From Nocardioides terrae (GTDB lineage Bacteria; Actinomycetota; Actinomycetes; Propionibacteriales; Nocardioidaceae): a stretch of 64,000 nt of DNA. Below, in pieces: positions 10,783 to 20,146 of the stretch. Position 1 is the stretch's first letter, and every line of letters starts with the position of its first letter. The DNA is taken from contig NZ_FOLB01000001.1 in assembly GCF_900112345.1 (NCBI RefSeq), positions 372,001 through 436,000 of the forward strand. Direction: 5' to 3'. Both the position numbers and the translations under genes were made by a program. The notes under the pieces were generated by a model. It did not search any database. It worked only from the letters and a program-made list of their open reading frames with translations, and was not told the origin of the DNA.

Positions 10783-10838
10783 GCCCGCCTCGACTTCGCC
10801 CTCTTCCGCCTCGGTTGCGCAATGAGGCTGGGCGTCTC

Positions 10839-11066
10839 TCAGCTCGGCACGCGCCGGTGGTTGATCAGCCTCTTGAGCAGCCGCATCGACCCGATCATGC
10901 CGAGCACGACCAGCACCCACGTCCAGGCTGCCCACACGACTCCCTCGATTCCAGAGAGCAGATCACTCCCGAGGTTCTCCCCGGGATCGACGGCTGCGTG
11001 GTGCCAGCTCGCACGAGCGGCAAGCGCAGCGAGCATCAGGGCGCCCGTGAGCACGGCTGCCGTCAC
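10839..11066 (-). CDS. Small two-helix membrane protein
   Basis: A 75-aa hypothetical protein with hydrophobic helices at residues ~2-20 and ~44-64 and a basic C-terminus (RLLKRLINHRR). I do not recognise a family. The composition is that of a real membrane protein. It lies downstream of, and on the same strand as, the broken glutamate-synthase-like gene, 222 bp away. I see no gene and no clear signal in that 222-bp gap. Confidence 0.5.
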   Translation of the reverse strand: MTAAVLTGALMLAALAARASWHHAAVDPGENLGSDLLSGIEGVVWAAWTWVLVVLGMIGSMRLLKRLINHRRVPS

Positions 11067-11288
11067 GCTCAGCCATCGCGGAGCTAGATTCGACCCATGC
11101 CCGCCGGATGGGACCGCGTCTGCGTTCCGATCGAGTTCGAGTCGATCACGCTCTACCGGGAACCGGCCTGGTCCGCACGGCTGCGACGCGAGCAGAAGCG
11201 CAACAAGAGACGCCGGAGCCAGCCAGCCGAGCCGTCAACCGACTCGGCTGACGAAAACGCTCAAAAGCCTGCCCTGATCCGCACCGGC

Positions 11289-12908
11289 TCAGATGTCCAT
11301 CGACCGGACGTCTCCGGCCGCCTTCGTTCCGGGTCGCCCCGCCTCGGCCGTCTCAGGGGGCCCTTCGGTGCGAGTCTCGGCCTCGTTCGTCGCCGCCATG
11401 ATCGCGATGATCCGGTCGCGGTCCTGGGCGGAGGGGTACCCCCAGCCCGGCTCGTAGCCGTAGATCTCCTCGAGCAGCCGTCCGTCGGCGAGGTTGTCGA
11501 GGATCTCGACGGCGCGTGGGCCGATCAGGGCGGGGTGCTCCACGCCGGTCGCCTCGGCGACCTTCAGGAGGTCGCGGCGCAGCGTCTTGACGTAGTTGGC
11601 GACACGGACCGCCTTGAGGGCGGGGTCGAGGCCGTGTGCCAGTCACGGGTTCTGGGTGGCCACGCCGGTCGGACACTCGCCCGTGTGGCACTTCTGGGCC
11701 TGGACGCAGCCGATAGCCAGCATCGCCTCACGCCCGACGTTGACCATGTCGGCGCCGAGGGCGAACGCGACGATCGCGTTGTCGGGTAGCCCGAGCTTGC
11801 CGGAGCCGATGAACGTGACGTCCTCGTGCAGCCCGCGGCGGGCGAAGGTCGCGTAGACCCGGGCAAAGCCGAGCCGGAACGGAAGCGCGACGGCGTCGGT
11901 GAAGATCAGCGGCGAGGCACCGGTCCCGCCTTCACCGCCGTCGATCGTCACGAAGTCCACGCCGCGCTCGCCGCTCGCCATCGCGTCGGTCAACTCCTCC
12001 CAGAAGCCGAGGTCGCCGACCGCCGACTTGATGCCGACAGGCAGGCCGGTCTCCTCGGCGAGCATCTCGACGAAGTCCAGCAGGGAGTCCACGTCGTCGA
12101 ACTCCGCGTGCCGCGAGGGACTGAGGCAGTCGACACCCTCAGGAACCCCTCGGGTAGCAGCGATCTCCGGTGACACCTTCGGCGCCGGCAGCACACCGCC
12201 GAGCCCGGGCTTCGCACCCTGGCTGAGCTTGATCTCCAACGCCCTGATCGGCGCGGAGTCGATCAGCTCCTTGAGCCGCGGCAGGCTGAACCTCCCCTGC
12301 TCGTCCCGACAGCCGAAGTAGGCGGTGCCGATCTGGAAGATCAGGTCGCCGCCCTTGCGGTGATACGGCGACACGGCACCCTCGCCGGTGTTCTGCAGGC
12401 AACCGACCGCGGCCGCGCCGCGGTTGAGCGCCTCGACCGCGTTGCCCGACAGGGAGCCGAAGCTCATCCCGGAGATGTTGACCACCGACTTGGGCCGGAA
12501 GGCATGCCGACGTCCCCGCGGACCGCCGAGGACCTTGGCCGACGGCAGCCGGGCCTCCTGCCCGACCGCGCCGTGCGTCGGGTACGCCCGCCCGAAGGTC
12601 TGGTGGCGGACGATCACGTTGCCGTCGGAGTGCTCGAGGTCGTTGTCGGTCCCGAACCCGAAGTAGTTGTTCTCCAGCTTCGCCGAGGCGTACACCCAGC
12701 GCCTCTGGTCACGGCTGAACGGCCGCTCCTCGTCGTTGCCCGCGACGATGTACTGACGCAGCTCCGGACCGATCGACTCCAGCAGGAAGCGCGCGTGGCC
12801 GATCACCGGGAAGTTCCGCAGGATCGCATGCCGGCGCTGCACCAGGTCGTGCGCGGCGATCGCGCCCAGCGCCGCCGACGGGACGAGAGCGGCCCACCTC
12901 TTCTTCAC
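11289..12908 (-). pseudogene. FMN-dependent glutamate-synthase-like protein interrupted by in-frame TGA
   Basis: The protein resembles the FMN-binding domain of glutamate synthase (GltB2/GltS family): SMSFGSLSGNAVEALNRGA, EIKLSQGAKPGLGG, TIDGGEGGTGA and the CxxxxCHTGECPTG iron-sulfur-like motif are all intact. Directly after CPTGVATQNP the frame hits TGA (11643-11645), then continues in the same frame with LAHGLDPALKAVRVANYVK and about 100 further family-like residues to the stop at 11289. Relatives have tryptophan (TGG) where TGA stands. This is therefore a single nonsense change or a sequencing error. Other genes here use TGA as stop, so recoding is unlikely. The start is taken at GTG 12908 (ATG 12959 also possible). 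Confidence 0.8.
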
Positions 12909-12987
12909 CCCTCCGCCGTACCCGATCGGCCCTCCGCCAACCGAGCACCGACCGAGCACCGACGGAGCGCCGACCGACCCGCCCGCG

Positions 12988-13386
12988 TCACTCGTCGACC
13001 GTGTCGGCGTGCCGGTGGGCGACCCGCCACTCGCCGTCCTCGCGCCGGTAGACCTGGGTGGCGCGGAGCGTGTAGGTCCGGGGACGCCCGTCGAGGGAGG
13101 CGGTCGTGTGCTCGAGGCCCTCGGTGTAGGCCATGTCGCCCACCACGTCGTAGCTCACCGGCTCGAAGGCGTAGGAGGCGCAGTTTGAGAAGCTCGCGCC
13201 GAGAGCGGCGAACAGGGCGTCGATCTCGTCCTGCCCGTGCGCGTTCCACCAGGCGCCGAGCACGCTGACCGGCTCCCGGCGGGACCAGAGCGCCCGCCGG
13301 GGCGCCGGGTCGCCGTTGTGCAGCGCCAGCTCAGCGTCGTGCAAGGCGCTCTGGACCCACGCCAGGAAGTCCTCCCGCTCCGTCAT
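12988..13386 (-). CDS. SnoaL-like / nuclear transport factor 2 family protein
   Basis: A 132-aa NTF2-fold protein of the type with a DUF4440/SnoaL_3 domain. The pattern PVSVLGAWWNAHGQDEI, a central acidic-aromatic stretch and the closing RATQVYRREDGEWRVAHRHAD are typical; the final part is the common WRVAHRH signature. Members bind small hydrophobic ligands or act as isomerases, but nothing indicates the ligand here. It stands alone between the broken glutamate-synthase gene and the LapA-like gene. Confidence 0.75.
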   Translation of the reverse strand: MTEREDFLAWVQSALHDAELALHNGDPAPRRALWSRREPVSVLGAWWNAHGQDEIDALFAALGASFSNCASYAFEPVSYDVVGDMAYTEGLEHTTASLDGRPRTYTLRATQVYRREDGEWRVAHRHADTVDE

Positions 13387-13431
13387 CCACCCATCATGTG
13401 CCCGGGCCGACGTACGCCGCCAGGCCCGCCC

Positions 13432-13773
13432 TCAGCCCTCGGTCGGCCGACGCTTCTGGTCGCGGCGTACGCGGGTCCGCAGCTGCCAGATCCGCAGGCT
13501 GCCGGCGACCGCCGCGACGAACAGCCCCGCCACCGCGGCGATCAGCAGGGCGACCGCGAGAGGCGTGCTCCCCTCCCAGCCCAGGAAGGACACCGTCACC
13601 GACCGGGTGTTCTGGGCGATGAAGATGACGAGCAGCACGAGCACGATCGCCAGCGCCACGACGCTGGCCCACGTGCGGCCGGCCCGCGAGGACCGCAGCG
13701 GGTCCTTGCCGGTCGGTGGGGCGGACATGTCCGGGTCGACGCCCTGCGTCCCCGAGACGTCAGACTCACTCAT
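13432..13773 (-). CDS. LapA-domain membrane protein
   Basis: A 113-aa protein with a charged, Pro/Ser-rich N-terminus (~40 aa) and two membrane helices (~43-63 and ~78-100) flanking IAQNTRSVTVSFLGWEG, the hallmark of the LapA (lipopolysaccharide assembly protein A) domain. In Gram-positive bacteria the role is unknown. The ATG at 13773 is used; the frame runs 11 codons further upstream without a better start. The C-terminus is strongly basic. Confidence 0.75.
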   Translation of the reverse strand: MSESDVSGTQGVDPDMSAPPTGKDPLRSSRAGRTWASVVALAIVLVLLVIFIAQNTRSVTVSFLGWEGSTPLAVALLIAAVAGLFVAAVAGSLRIWQLRTRVRRDQKRRPTEG

Positions 13774-13802
13774 GCGGAGGTGGTACCCCGATCGGGGACC
13801 GG

Positions 13803-15383
13803 TCACCGGCCGTCAGGAGGTACGCCGACCCAGGCCTGCAGCGCTTCCCGCAGCGAGGCTGCGGCGCTCTCGGCGGGCTCGCCGGCCGCGGCCGCCCATC
13901 CGATCATCGTGTCCGGCCCGACCAGCAGCGCGTCGGCCGGACGCTCGTCCAGCGGCACCGTGACGACGTCGACGCGGCCGCTCCAGGCCTCCGCGACCTC
14001 ACCGAGCTCCGGACGGTCGCCCATGTCGAGGAGCAGCGGCCGACCGCCGTGCAGGACACCCGAGAACCTCGGGTCCCGGTGGCCGACGCGCAGCGCGTGG
14101 TCGGTCAGCACGGTCCCCACGAGCGGGTGCCCCGGCGAGGCCGAACCACCGACGTCGGTGCCGGCCATGAGCGCCCCGAGACGCAGCAGCGGCTGCTCGT
14201 CGACTGCCAGCTCGGCCACGAGCGCCCGCAGGGCGTCTCCGGTCGGACCGTGGGCCCGGCGCAGGGCGACCTGGGCGCGGGTGTGCAGCAGGGTGCGCTC
14301 GGCGGCGGCTCGGCGCGCCTCGGCGTACCCGTCCAGCAGACCCGGGGGCGCCCATCCCTGGACTGCACCGGCCAGCCGCCACCCGAGGCCGGCGGCGTCC
14401 ATCATGCCCGCGTTGATCGCGACGCCGCCCGCGGGGAAGAGGTGCGCGGCGTCACCGGCCAGCAGGACGCGACCGTCGCGGTATGTCCCCGCCTGCTTCG
14501 CCGAGTAGCCGAACCGGGTCATGCGCAGCGGCTCCCCGAGCGGCAGGTCGATGCCGAGCACCCGGTTCACGCTCGCGCGCAGCTCCGCCACGGTCATGGG
14601 TACATCGTCGTCGTACTCGCGCTGCTCCACCTCGGCGGTGTAGACGCCCATCGTCCCGCCCGACCCCGAGCACGCGAAGACGCCGCGCTCCGTCGCGGTG
14701 TAGCCGAACGGGACCCGGCCGACCCCGTCCACCTCGAGGCTGCCATCGTCGAGCACCGTCACCGAGTCGGGCACCGTGCACGACGCGAGCCGCTCGATCT
14801 CGGGGAAGGCCGTGCCCTCGAAGGCGATCCCGGCCAGCTCGCGGACGCGGCTGCGGCCCCCGTCGCAGCCCACCACGAACCGCGCGGACACCTCGTAGCG
14901 TCCGTCCGGGCCCCGCACCTCGACGACCGCCGTGTCCTCGTCCTGGCTCAGGCCGACCACCCCGTGGCCGCGACGGACCTCCACGCCCCGCTCCCCCGCG
15001 CGCTCGGCGAGGACCCGCTCGAGCTTCGGCTGGGGGAGCAGCACCGCACGCATCGGCGAGTCGTCGAGCACCGTGAAGTCGAGGTGCAGGCCACCGAAGG
15101 GGAAGCGCGGAGCCGGCTCCGGCCCGGTCTGTGGCCCTCGGAACCGGTCCAGCTCGCCGCGGTAGTGCAGCAGGTGGAGGATCTGCCCGGCCAGCCCGCC
15201 CGCCTTCGCGGCCTCCGAGGGGTGCGGCCGGCGCTCCACCAGGAGCACCCGCACCCCGGCGCCGCCCAGCTCCCCGGCCAGCATCAGGCCGGTCGGCCCC
15301 GCCCCGACGACGACCACGTCGACGTCAACGCCGACGTCAACGCCGACGTCAACGCTCGTCTTCACGTTCATGTCCACATCCAT
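13803..15383 (-). CDS. FAD-dependent aromatic monooxygenase (PHBH / rifampicin monooxygenase type)
   Basis: A 526-aa class A flavoprotein monooxygenase. VVVGAGPTGLMLAGELG is the FAD-binding GxGxxG, the central CDGGRS is the DG motif, and GRVLLAGDAAHLFPAGGVAINAGM is the GD motif, followed by the C-terminal thioredoxin-like tail of the phenol-hydroxylase/RdmE group. The substrate is unknown; it could be an aromatic compound or an antibiotic. The ATG at 15383 has a GGGGGA ribosome site about 7 nt upstream. The first 20 residues hold an odd VDVG repeat from a 12-bp tandem repeat. Confidence 0.85.
   Translation of the reverse strand: MDVDMNVKTSVDVGVDVGVDVDVVVVGAGPTGLMLAGELGGAGVRVLLVERRPHPSEAAKAGGLAGQILHLLHYRGELDRFRGPQTGPEPAPRFPFGGLHLDFTVLDDSPMRAVLLPQPKLERVLAERAGERGVEVRRGHGVVGLSQDEDTAVVEVRGPDGRYEVSARFVVGCDGGRSRVRELAGIAFEGTAFPEIERLASCTVPDSVTVLDDGSLEVDGVGRVPFGYTATERGVFACSGSGGTMGVYTAEVEQREYDDDVPMTVAELRASVNRVLGIDLPLGEPLRMTRFGYSAKQAGTYRDGRVLLAGDAAHLFPAGGVAINAGMMDAAGLGWRLAGAVQGWAPPGLLDGYAEARRAAAERTLLHTRAQVALRRAHGPTGDALRALVAELAVDEQPLLRLGALMAGTDVGGSASPGHPLVGTVLTDHALRVGHRDPRFSGVLHGGRPLLLDMGDRPELGEVAEAWSGRVDVVTVPLDERPADALLVGPDTMIGWAAAAGEPAESAAASLREALQAWVGVPPDGR
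15321..15356 (-). repeat. Three 12-bp tandem repeats inside a coding N-terminus
   Basis: GACGTCAACGCC occurs at 15321-15332 and 15333-15344, with a one-base variant at 15345-15356. On the minus strand it encodes alternating Val-Asp-Val-Gly just ahead of the FAD motif of the monooxygenase. This is seen directly; copy number is likely to vary between strains. Confidence 0.85.
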
Positions 15384-15518
15384 CTGACTTCCCCCTCGCT
15401 CCGAGCCGATGCGGCCGCCGATTCTCCCGGGCGACGGGGGTCTTGCGGCAAGCCCACCTCTGCCGTATACGTTGAAGCTGAAGGGGAAACTCGAGCGCCG
15501 TCGAACGCGCCGGTGTCC

Positions 15519-15524
15519 TAAGGT
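15519..15524 (+). promoter_or_regulatory. Candidate leaderless -10 of the DUF885 gene
   Basis: TAAGGT, then 6 nt, then GTG 15531. No ribosome site is visible, consistent with leaderless translation. Confidence 0.5.
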
Positions 15525-15530
15525 CCGAGA

Positions 15531-17210
15531 GTGACCACCGGAGTGACCCGCCCGATCGACGCCCGCACCGACCGGTTCGTCGAGGACTACGCCGCCCTCG
15601 ATCCGCTCACCGCCACGTACGCCGGCATCCCCGGCCACGACCACGAGCTGCCGGACCTCTCCCCCGACGGCTTCGCCGCGACCGAGGAGCTGAACCGTCG
15701 CGCGCTCGCGGAGGTGAGCGCCCTCTCGCCCAGCGACGAGCGCGAGCTGGTCGCCCAGGACGCCTTCCGCGAGCGCGTCGGGCTGGCCGTCGACCGCGCC
15801 GAGGCGGGGATCGAGCGCAGCGAGGTCTCCGTGATCAGCAGCGCCGCGCACGCCATCCGTGAGGTCTTCGACGTGATGGCGACCGAGACCGACGACGACT
15901 GGCTCGCCATCGGCGAGCGGATGTCTGCTGTGCCGGACGCCCTGGCCGGCTACCGGCGCACGCTGACGGAGGAGGCCGCTGCCGGCCGGGTCTCGGCCCA
16001 GCGGCAGTACGCCGAGGTGGCGACCCAGATCCGGGGCTGGACCGGGCAGGAGGGCAAGGCGGGCGACTACTTCGCGAAGACCGTCGCCTCCGCGCCCGAC
16101 CACCTGCGCGACCGCCTGACAGCGGCGGCCGCGGCCGCGTCGGCGGCGTACGCCGAGTTCGGCCGCTTCGTGGAGGCCGACCTGCTCCCCCGCGGACGCG
16201 AGCGCGACGGCGTCGGGCGCGAGCACTACCAGCTGGCGAGCCAGTCCTTCCTCGGCGCCCGGATCGACCTCGAGGGGACCTACGCCTGGGGGTGGCAGGA
16301 GCTCAAGCGCATCGAGGACGACATGGTCGCCACCGCCGGCCGGATCGTGCCCGGCGGCAGCATCGGAGACGCCGTGGCCGCGCTCGACCGCGACCCGGCC
16401 CGGATCCTGCCCGACCGCGAGGCGTTCCGGGAGTGGATGCAGGGCAAGGCCGACGACATCGTCGCCGGCTTCGACGGCGTGCACTTCGACATCGCGGACC
16501 CGATCAAGCGGATCGACTGCCGGGTGGCGCCGGTCAACGACGGCGGCGCGTGGTACCACCCGCCGAGCGAGGACTTCTCACGGCCGGGCACCATGTGGTT
16601 CTCGTTCACCGACGACCAGGTGATCTCGACGTGGCGCGAGCTCTCCACCGTCTATCACGAGGGCGTGCCGGGTCATCACCTCCAGTGCGCGCAGGCGGTC
16701 CACCGTGCCGACCTGCTCAACCGCTGGCAGAGGCTGCTGTGCTGGGTCAGCGGACACGGCGAGGGGTGGGCGCTGTACGCCGAGCGCCTGATGGACGAGC
16801 TCGGCTACTTCTCCGACGCCGGTGACCGGATGGGGTTCCTCGACAACCAGGCGATGCGCGCCGCCCGGGTCGTCGTCGACATCGGCGTCCACCTCGGCCT
16901 GACCATCCCGGTCGACAACCCGTTCGGCTGGCGGCCCGGCGAGGTCTGGGACGCCGACCGGGTGCTCGAGTTCATGCGTGCCCACACCCGGATGGACGAC
17001 GGGCAGGTCCGCTTCGAGGTCAACCGCTACCTCGGCTGGCCCGGCCAGGCGCCGTCCTACAAGGTCGGCGAGCGGATCTGGCTCGAGGCCCGTGGCGAGG
17101 CACAGGCGCGCCGGGGTGCCGATTTCGACCTCAAGCGGTTCCACACCGACGCGCTCGACCTCGGCTCGCTCGGACTCGACCCGCTGAAGGTCGCGCTGGG
17201 GAGGCTGTGA
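15531..17210 (+). CDS. DUF885 family zinc metallopeptidase
   Basis: A 559-aa cytoplasmic protein of the DUF885 (M32-like) family, predicted peptidase. The zinc motif HEGVPGHH lies near residue 378, and a downstream GEGWALYAERLMDELG supplies the third zinc ligand (Glu), as in characterised relatives. No signal peptide is seen. The substrate peptide is unknown. The GTG start is chosen from the hexamer at 15519. Its stop overlaps the next gene's GTG (GTGA), so it is coupled to the YcaQ-like gene. Confidence 0.85.
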   Translation: MTTGVTRPIDARTDRFVEDYAALDPLTATYAGIPGHDHELPDLSPDGFAATEELNRRALAEVSALSPSDERELVAQDAFRERVGLAVDRAEAGIERSEVSVISSAAHAIREVFDVMATETDDDWLAIGERMSAVPDALAGYRRTLTEEAAAGRVSAQRQYAEVATQIRGWTGQEGKAGDYFAKTVASAPDHLRDRLTAAAAAASAAYAEFGRFVEADLLPRGRERDGVGREHYQLASQSFLGARIDLEGTYAWGWQELKRIEDDMVATAGRIVPGGSIGDAVAALDRDPARILPDREAFREWMQGKADDIVAGFDGVHFDIADPIKRIDCRVAPVNDGGAWYHPPSEDFSRPGTMWFSFTDDQVISTWRELSTVYHEGVPGHHLQCAQAVHRADLLNRWQRLLCWVSGHGEGWALYAERLMDELGYFSDAGDRMGFLDNQAMRAARVVVDIGVHLGLTIPVDNPFGWRPGEVWDADRVLEFMRAHTRMDDGQVRFEVNRYLGWPGQAPSYKVGERIWLEARGEAQARRGADFDLKRFHTDALDLGSLGLDPLKVALGRL

Positions 17211-18295
17211 CCGTCCGGCTCAGCCCCGAGGAGGCGCGCCGGATCGCGGTCCGGGCGCAGCTGCTCGACGCCGAGCGGCCGCTGTCGCTCGTCTCGACGG
17301 TCGACCAGCTCACGCTCGTCCAGATCGACCCGACCACGGCCATCGTCCGCAGTGCCGACCTCGTCGCCTGGTCGCGGTTGGGGTCGACGTACGACCCGTC
17401 GGACCTGGTCTTCGCCCTCGAGACCGAGCGCTCGCTGGTCGAGCACGTGACGTTCATCCGGACGATGGACGACATCGGGATCCACCTGTCCGTGGCCGAC
17501 GAGTGGATGCACCAGATGACCAAGGACTGGGTGGCCGCCAACCCGCGGTTCCGCGAGCGCCTGCTGGCCCAGCTCCGTGACCAGGGGCCGACCGCGGTCG
17601 GGGACCTGCCCAACGACCCCGAGGTGCCCTACACGTCGACCGGCTGGAACGACGACAAGAACACCGGCCGGATGCTCGAGGTCCTCTGCCTGCGCGGCGA
17701 GGTGGCGGTGTCCGGCCGGCGGGGCCGGACCCGGGTGTGGGACCTGGCCGAGCGGGTCTACCCCGACGACCTGTTCCGGCCGCCGCCTGACGAGGCCCGT
17801 CGGCTGCGCGACGAGCGCCGGCTCGCCTCGCTCGGCGTCGCACGCGCCAAGCCCATGCGCTCCCCGGGCGAGCCGTCCCCCATCGGGCCGATCGGCCTCG
17901 AGGCGGTGGTCGAGGGCGTCGACGGCGCCTGGCGGGTCGATCCGCAGGCGCACGCCGCCCTGAGCGAGCCCTTCGAGGGGCGCACGGCGTTCCTGTCACC
18001 CTTCGACCGGCTGGTCTACGACCGCGACCGCGCGGTCGACCTGTTCGGGTTCGACTACACGCTGGAGATGTACAAGCCGGCCGCGCAGCGCCGCTGGGGC
18101 TACTTCGCCCTCCCGATCCTGTACGCCGACCGGCTGGTCGGGAAGCTCGACGCGAAGGCCGACCGGAAGGTCGGCGTGCTGCGCGTCAACGCGGTGCACG
18201 AGGACGGCGTGTGGGAGCCGGAGGTCGCGGATGCCGTCGAGGCCGAGATCGACGCGCTCGCGGCCTGGCTGGGCCTCGAGGTCGCGCGTCACTGA
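17207..18295 (+). CDS. Winged-helix DNA-binding protein of the YcaQ / HTH_42 family
   Basis: A 362-aa protein of the family that includes the DNA glycosylases YcaQ (E. coli) and AlkX/AlkZ-type enzymes. It starts SPEEARRIAVRAQLL, followed by VDQLTLVQIDPTTAIVRSADLVAWSR; the latter is the usual QxD region in which YcaQ enzymes carry catalytic glutamines. The later FLSPFDRLVYDRDRAVDLFGFDYTLE is highly characteristic. Interstrand-crosslink or alkylation repair is a family inference, not shown here. It is coupled to the DUF885 peptidase by GTGA. Confidence 0.8.
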   Translation: MTVRLSPEEARRIAVRAQLLDAERPLSLVSTVDQLTLVQIDPTTAIVRSADLVAWSRLGSTYDPSDLVFALETERSLVEHVTFIRTMDDIGIHLSVADEWMHQMTKDWVAANPRFRERLLAQLRDQGPTAVGDLPNDPEVPYTSTGWNDDKNTGRMLEVLCLRGEVAVSGRRGRTRVWDLAERVYPDDLFRPPPDEARRLRDERRLASLGVARAKPMRSPGEPSPIGPIGLEAVVEGVDGAWRVDPQAHAALSEPFEGRTAFLSPFDRLVYDRDRAVDLFGFDYTLEMYKPAAQRRWGYFALPILYADRLVGKLDAKADRKVGVLRVNAVHEDGVWEPEVADAVEAEIDALAAWLGLEVARH

Positions 18296-18320
18296 CGCTC
18301 GTCAGGGACGCTCACGCCCT

Positions 18321-20108
18321 TCAGCTCCCGAGCCGGGCCAGCTCCTCCTCGACCACCGACGGGTCGAGCTTGGTGAAGACCGGGGTCGGCTTCTCGACGG
18401 CGGTCCCGACCTGGACCGGGTGACGCCCCCACGTCGGGAACCCGGTGTAGTCGCCGGTGATGATCGGGTAGCCGGGGCCGCCGTCGAGGTCGTCGACCTC
18501 CTCGATGCGCGGGAGCGGCGCCACCCGGCCGCGGCCACCGAGCGCCTGGTCCACGGCATTGGCCGAGAACGGCAGGAACGGCGAGAGCACCGTGTTGAGG
18601 TCGGCCACGCACTGGGCCATCACGTGCAGGACCGTGCCCAGTCGCTCGGGGTCGTCCTTGATCTTCCACGGCTCGGTGTCGGAGACGTACTTGTTGACCT
18701 CGCCCACGACCCGCATCGCCTCGCCGATCGCGCGCTTCTGCTGGTGCCGGCCGATCAGGTCCCCGACGGTGGCGAAGGCGCCCTCGACCAGGTCGAGCAC
18801 CGCCTGGTCGTCGTCGCTCAGCTCGCCCAGCGCCGGGATCTCTCCGAAGTTCTTGGCGATCAGGTTGACGGTCCGGTTGACCAGGTTGCCCCAGCCGGCG
18901 ACGAGCTCGTCGTTGGTGCGCCGCACGAACTCCGCCCAGGTGAAGTCGCTGTCCTGGCTCTCCGGGCCGGCGACCGCCACGAAGTAGCGGAACGCGTCGG
19001 GCTGGTAGCGCTCGAGCAGGTCGCGGACGTAGATCACGATCTTGCGCGAGGAGGAGAACTTCCTGCCCTCCATGGTGAGGAACTCGCTGGACACCACCTC
19101 GGTGGGCAGGTTGAGCTCGCCGAGGTCGCCCGGCTTGCCGCCGCGGGTGCCCTTGCCGTTGTAGGCGAGCATCTCCGCGGGCCAGATCTGGCTGTGGAAG
19201 GTGATGTTGTCCTTCCCCATGAAGTAGTAGGACACGGCGTCGGGGTCGTTCCACCACTTGCGCCACGCCTCGGGGTCGCCCGAGCGTCGCGCCCACTCCA
19301 CCGTCGCCGAGAGGTAGCCGATGACGGCGTCGAACCAGACGTAGAGCTTCTTGGTCGGGTTCTCGCGCCACCCGTCCAGCGGCACCGCGATCCCCCAGTC
19401 GATGTCGCGGGTCATCGCCCGCGGGCGGATCTCCTTGAGGATGTTCTTGCTGAAGCCGATGACGTTGGGGCGCCACAGCCCGGTCGCCTCGCGCTCGTCG
19501 AGCCACTCACCCAGGGCCTCGGCCAGCGCGGGCAGGTCGAGGAAGAAGTGGCTGGTCTCGATGAACTCGGGCGTCTCGCCGTTGATCTTCGAGCGCGGGT
19601 CGATCAGGTCCTGCGGGTCGAGCTGGTTGCCGCAGTTGTCGCACTGGTCGCCGCGGGCGCTGTCGTAGCCGCAGATCGGGCAGGTGCCCTCGATGTAACG
19701 GTCGGGCAGGGTCCGCCCGGTGGACGGGCTGATGGCGCCGTACGTCGTCTGCTCGACGAAGTAGCCGTTCTCGTGGACGCCGGTGAACATCTCCTGGACC
19801 ACTGCGTGGTGGTTGCGCGTCGTGGTCCGCGTGTAGAGGTCGTAGGTGACGCCGAGACCGGCGAGGTCCTCCGCGATGACGCGGTGGTTGCGGTCGACCA
19901 TCTCCTGCGGCGTGAGCCCGGCCTCGTCGGCGGCGATCAGGATCGGCGTGCCGTGCTCGTCCGACCCCGACACCAGCACCACGTCGTGACCCGCCATCCG
20001 CATGTAGCGGCTGAAGACGTCCGCGGGGACGTAGACACCGGCGACGTGACCGATGTGTCGCGGGCCGTTGGCATAGGGCCAGGCGGTGCAGGACAGGACG
20101 TGGCTCAT
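18321..20108 (-). CDS. metG: Methionyl-tRNA synthetase
   Basis: Class I aminoacyl-tRNA synthetase (595 aa) that charges tRNA-Met. PRHIGHV near residue 18 is the HIGH motif, KFSSSRK near residue 350 the KMSKS equivalent, and CPIC...CDNC around residues 145-165 the zinc knuckle of MetG1-type enzymes. The C-terminal helical anticodon domain is complete, and there is no EMAP-like extension. The ATG at 20108 has TAGGAT 6 nt upstream. It is convergent with the YcaQ-like gene across a 25-bp gap. Confidence 0.96.
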   Translation of the reverse strand: MSHVLSCTAWPYANGPRHIGHVAGVYVPADVFSRYMRMAGHDVVLVSGSDEHGTPILIAADEAGLTPQEMVDRNHRVIAEDLAGLGVTYDLYTRTTTRNHHAVVQEMFTGVHENGYFVEQTTYGAISPSTGRTLPDRYIEGTCPICGYDSARGDQCDNCGNQLDPQDLIDPRSKINGETPEFIETSHFFLDLPALAEALGEWLDEREATGLWRPNVIGFSKNILKEIRPRAMTRDIDWGIAVPLDGWRENPTKKLYVWFDAVIGYLSATVEWARRSGDPEAWRKWWNDPDAVSYYFMGKDNITFHSQIWPAEMLAYNGKGTRGGKPGDLGELNLPTEVVSSEFLTMEGRKFSSSRKIVIYVRDLLERYQPDAFRYFVAVAGPESQDSDFTWAEFVRRTNDELVAGWGNLVNRTVNLIAKNFGEIPALGELSDDDQAVLDLVEGAFATVGDLIGRHQQKRAIGEAMRVVGEVNKYVSDTEPWKIKDDPERLGTVLHVMAQCVADLNTVLSPFLPFSANAVDQALGGRGRVAPLPRIEEVDDLDGGPGYPIITGDYTGFPTWGRHPVQVGTAVEKPTPVFTKLDPSVVEEELARLGS

Positions 20109-20114
20109 GCCCGA

Positions 20115-20120
20115 ATCCTA
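20115..20120 (-). promoter_or_regulatory. Candidate leaderless -10 of metG
   Basis: TAGGAT on the minus strand, 6 nt before the metG ATG at 20108. Confidence 0.5.
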
Positions 20121-20146
20121 GTGAGCGGCCGCCACCCGGTTCCGCC

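Noticed and set aside
11643..11645. TGA read as selenocysteine or tryptophan
   Set aside because: The aligned residue is Trp, not Cys, no SECIS-like hairpin is evident, and TGA ends most other genes in the window.
11097..11789. Plus-strand frame beginning MPAGWDRVCV in the 222-bp gap
   Set aside because: Most of it is antisense to the glutamate-synthase-like gene, there is no ribosome site, and the unique first ~60 codons match nothing I know.
13803..16559. Extension of the FAD monooxygenase frame far upstream, giving a >900-residue protein
   Set aside because: The added part is antisense to the DUF885 gene; ATG 15383 has a ribosome site and gives the normal family length.
18292..18305. Small inverted repeat CTGAC-GCTC-GTCAG between the YcaQ-like gene and metG
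   Set aside because: Five-base arms overlapping a stop codon are expected by chance; not called a terminator.
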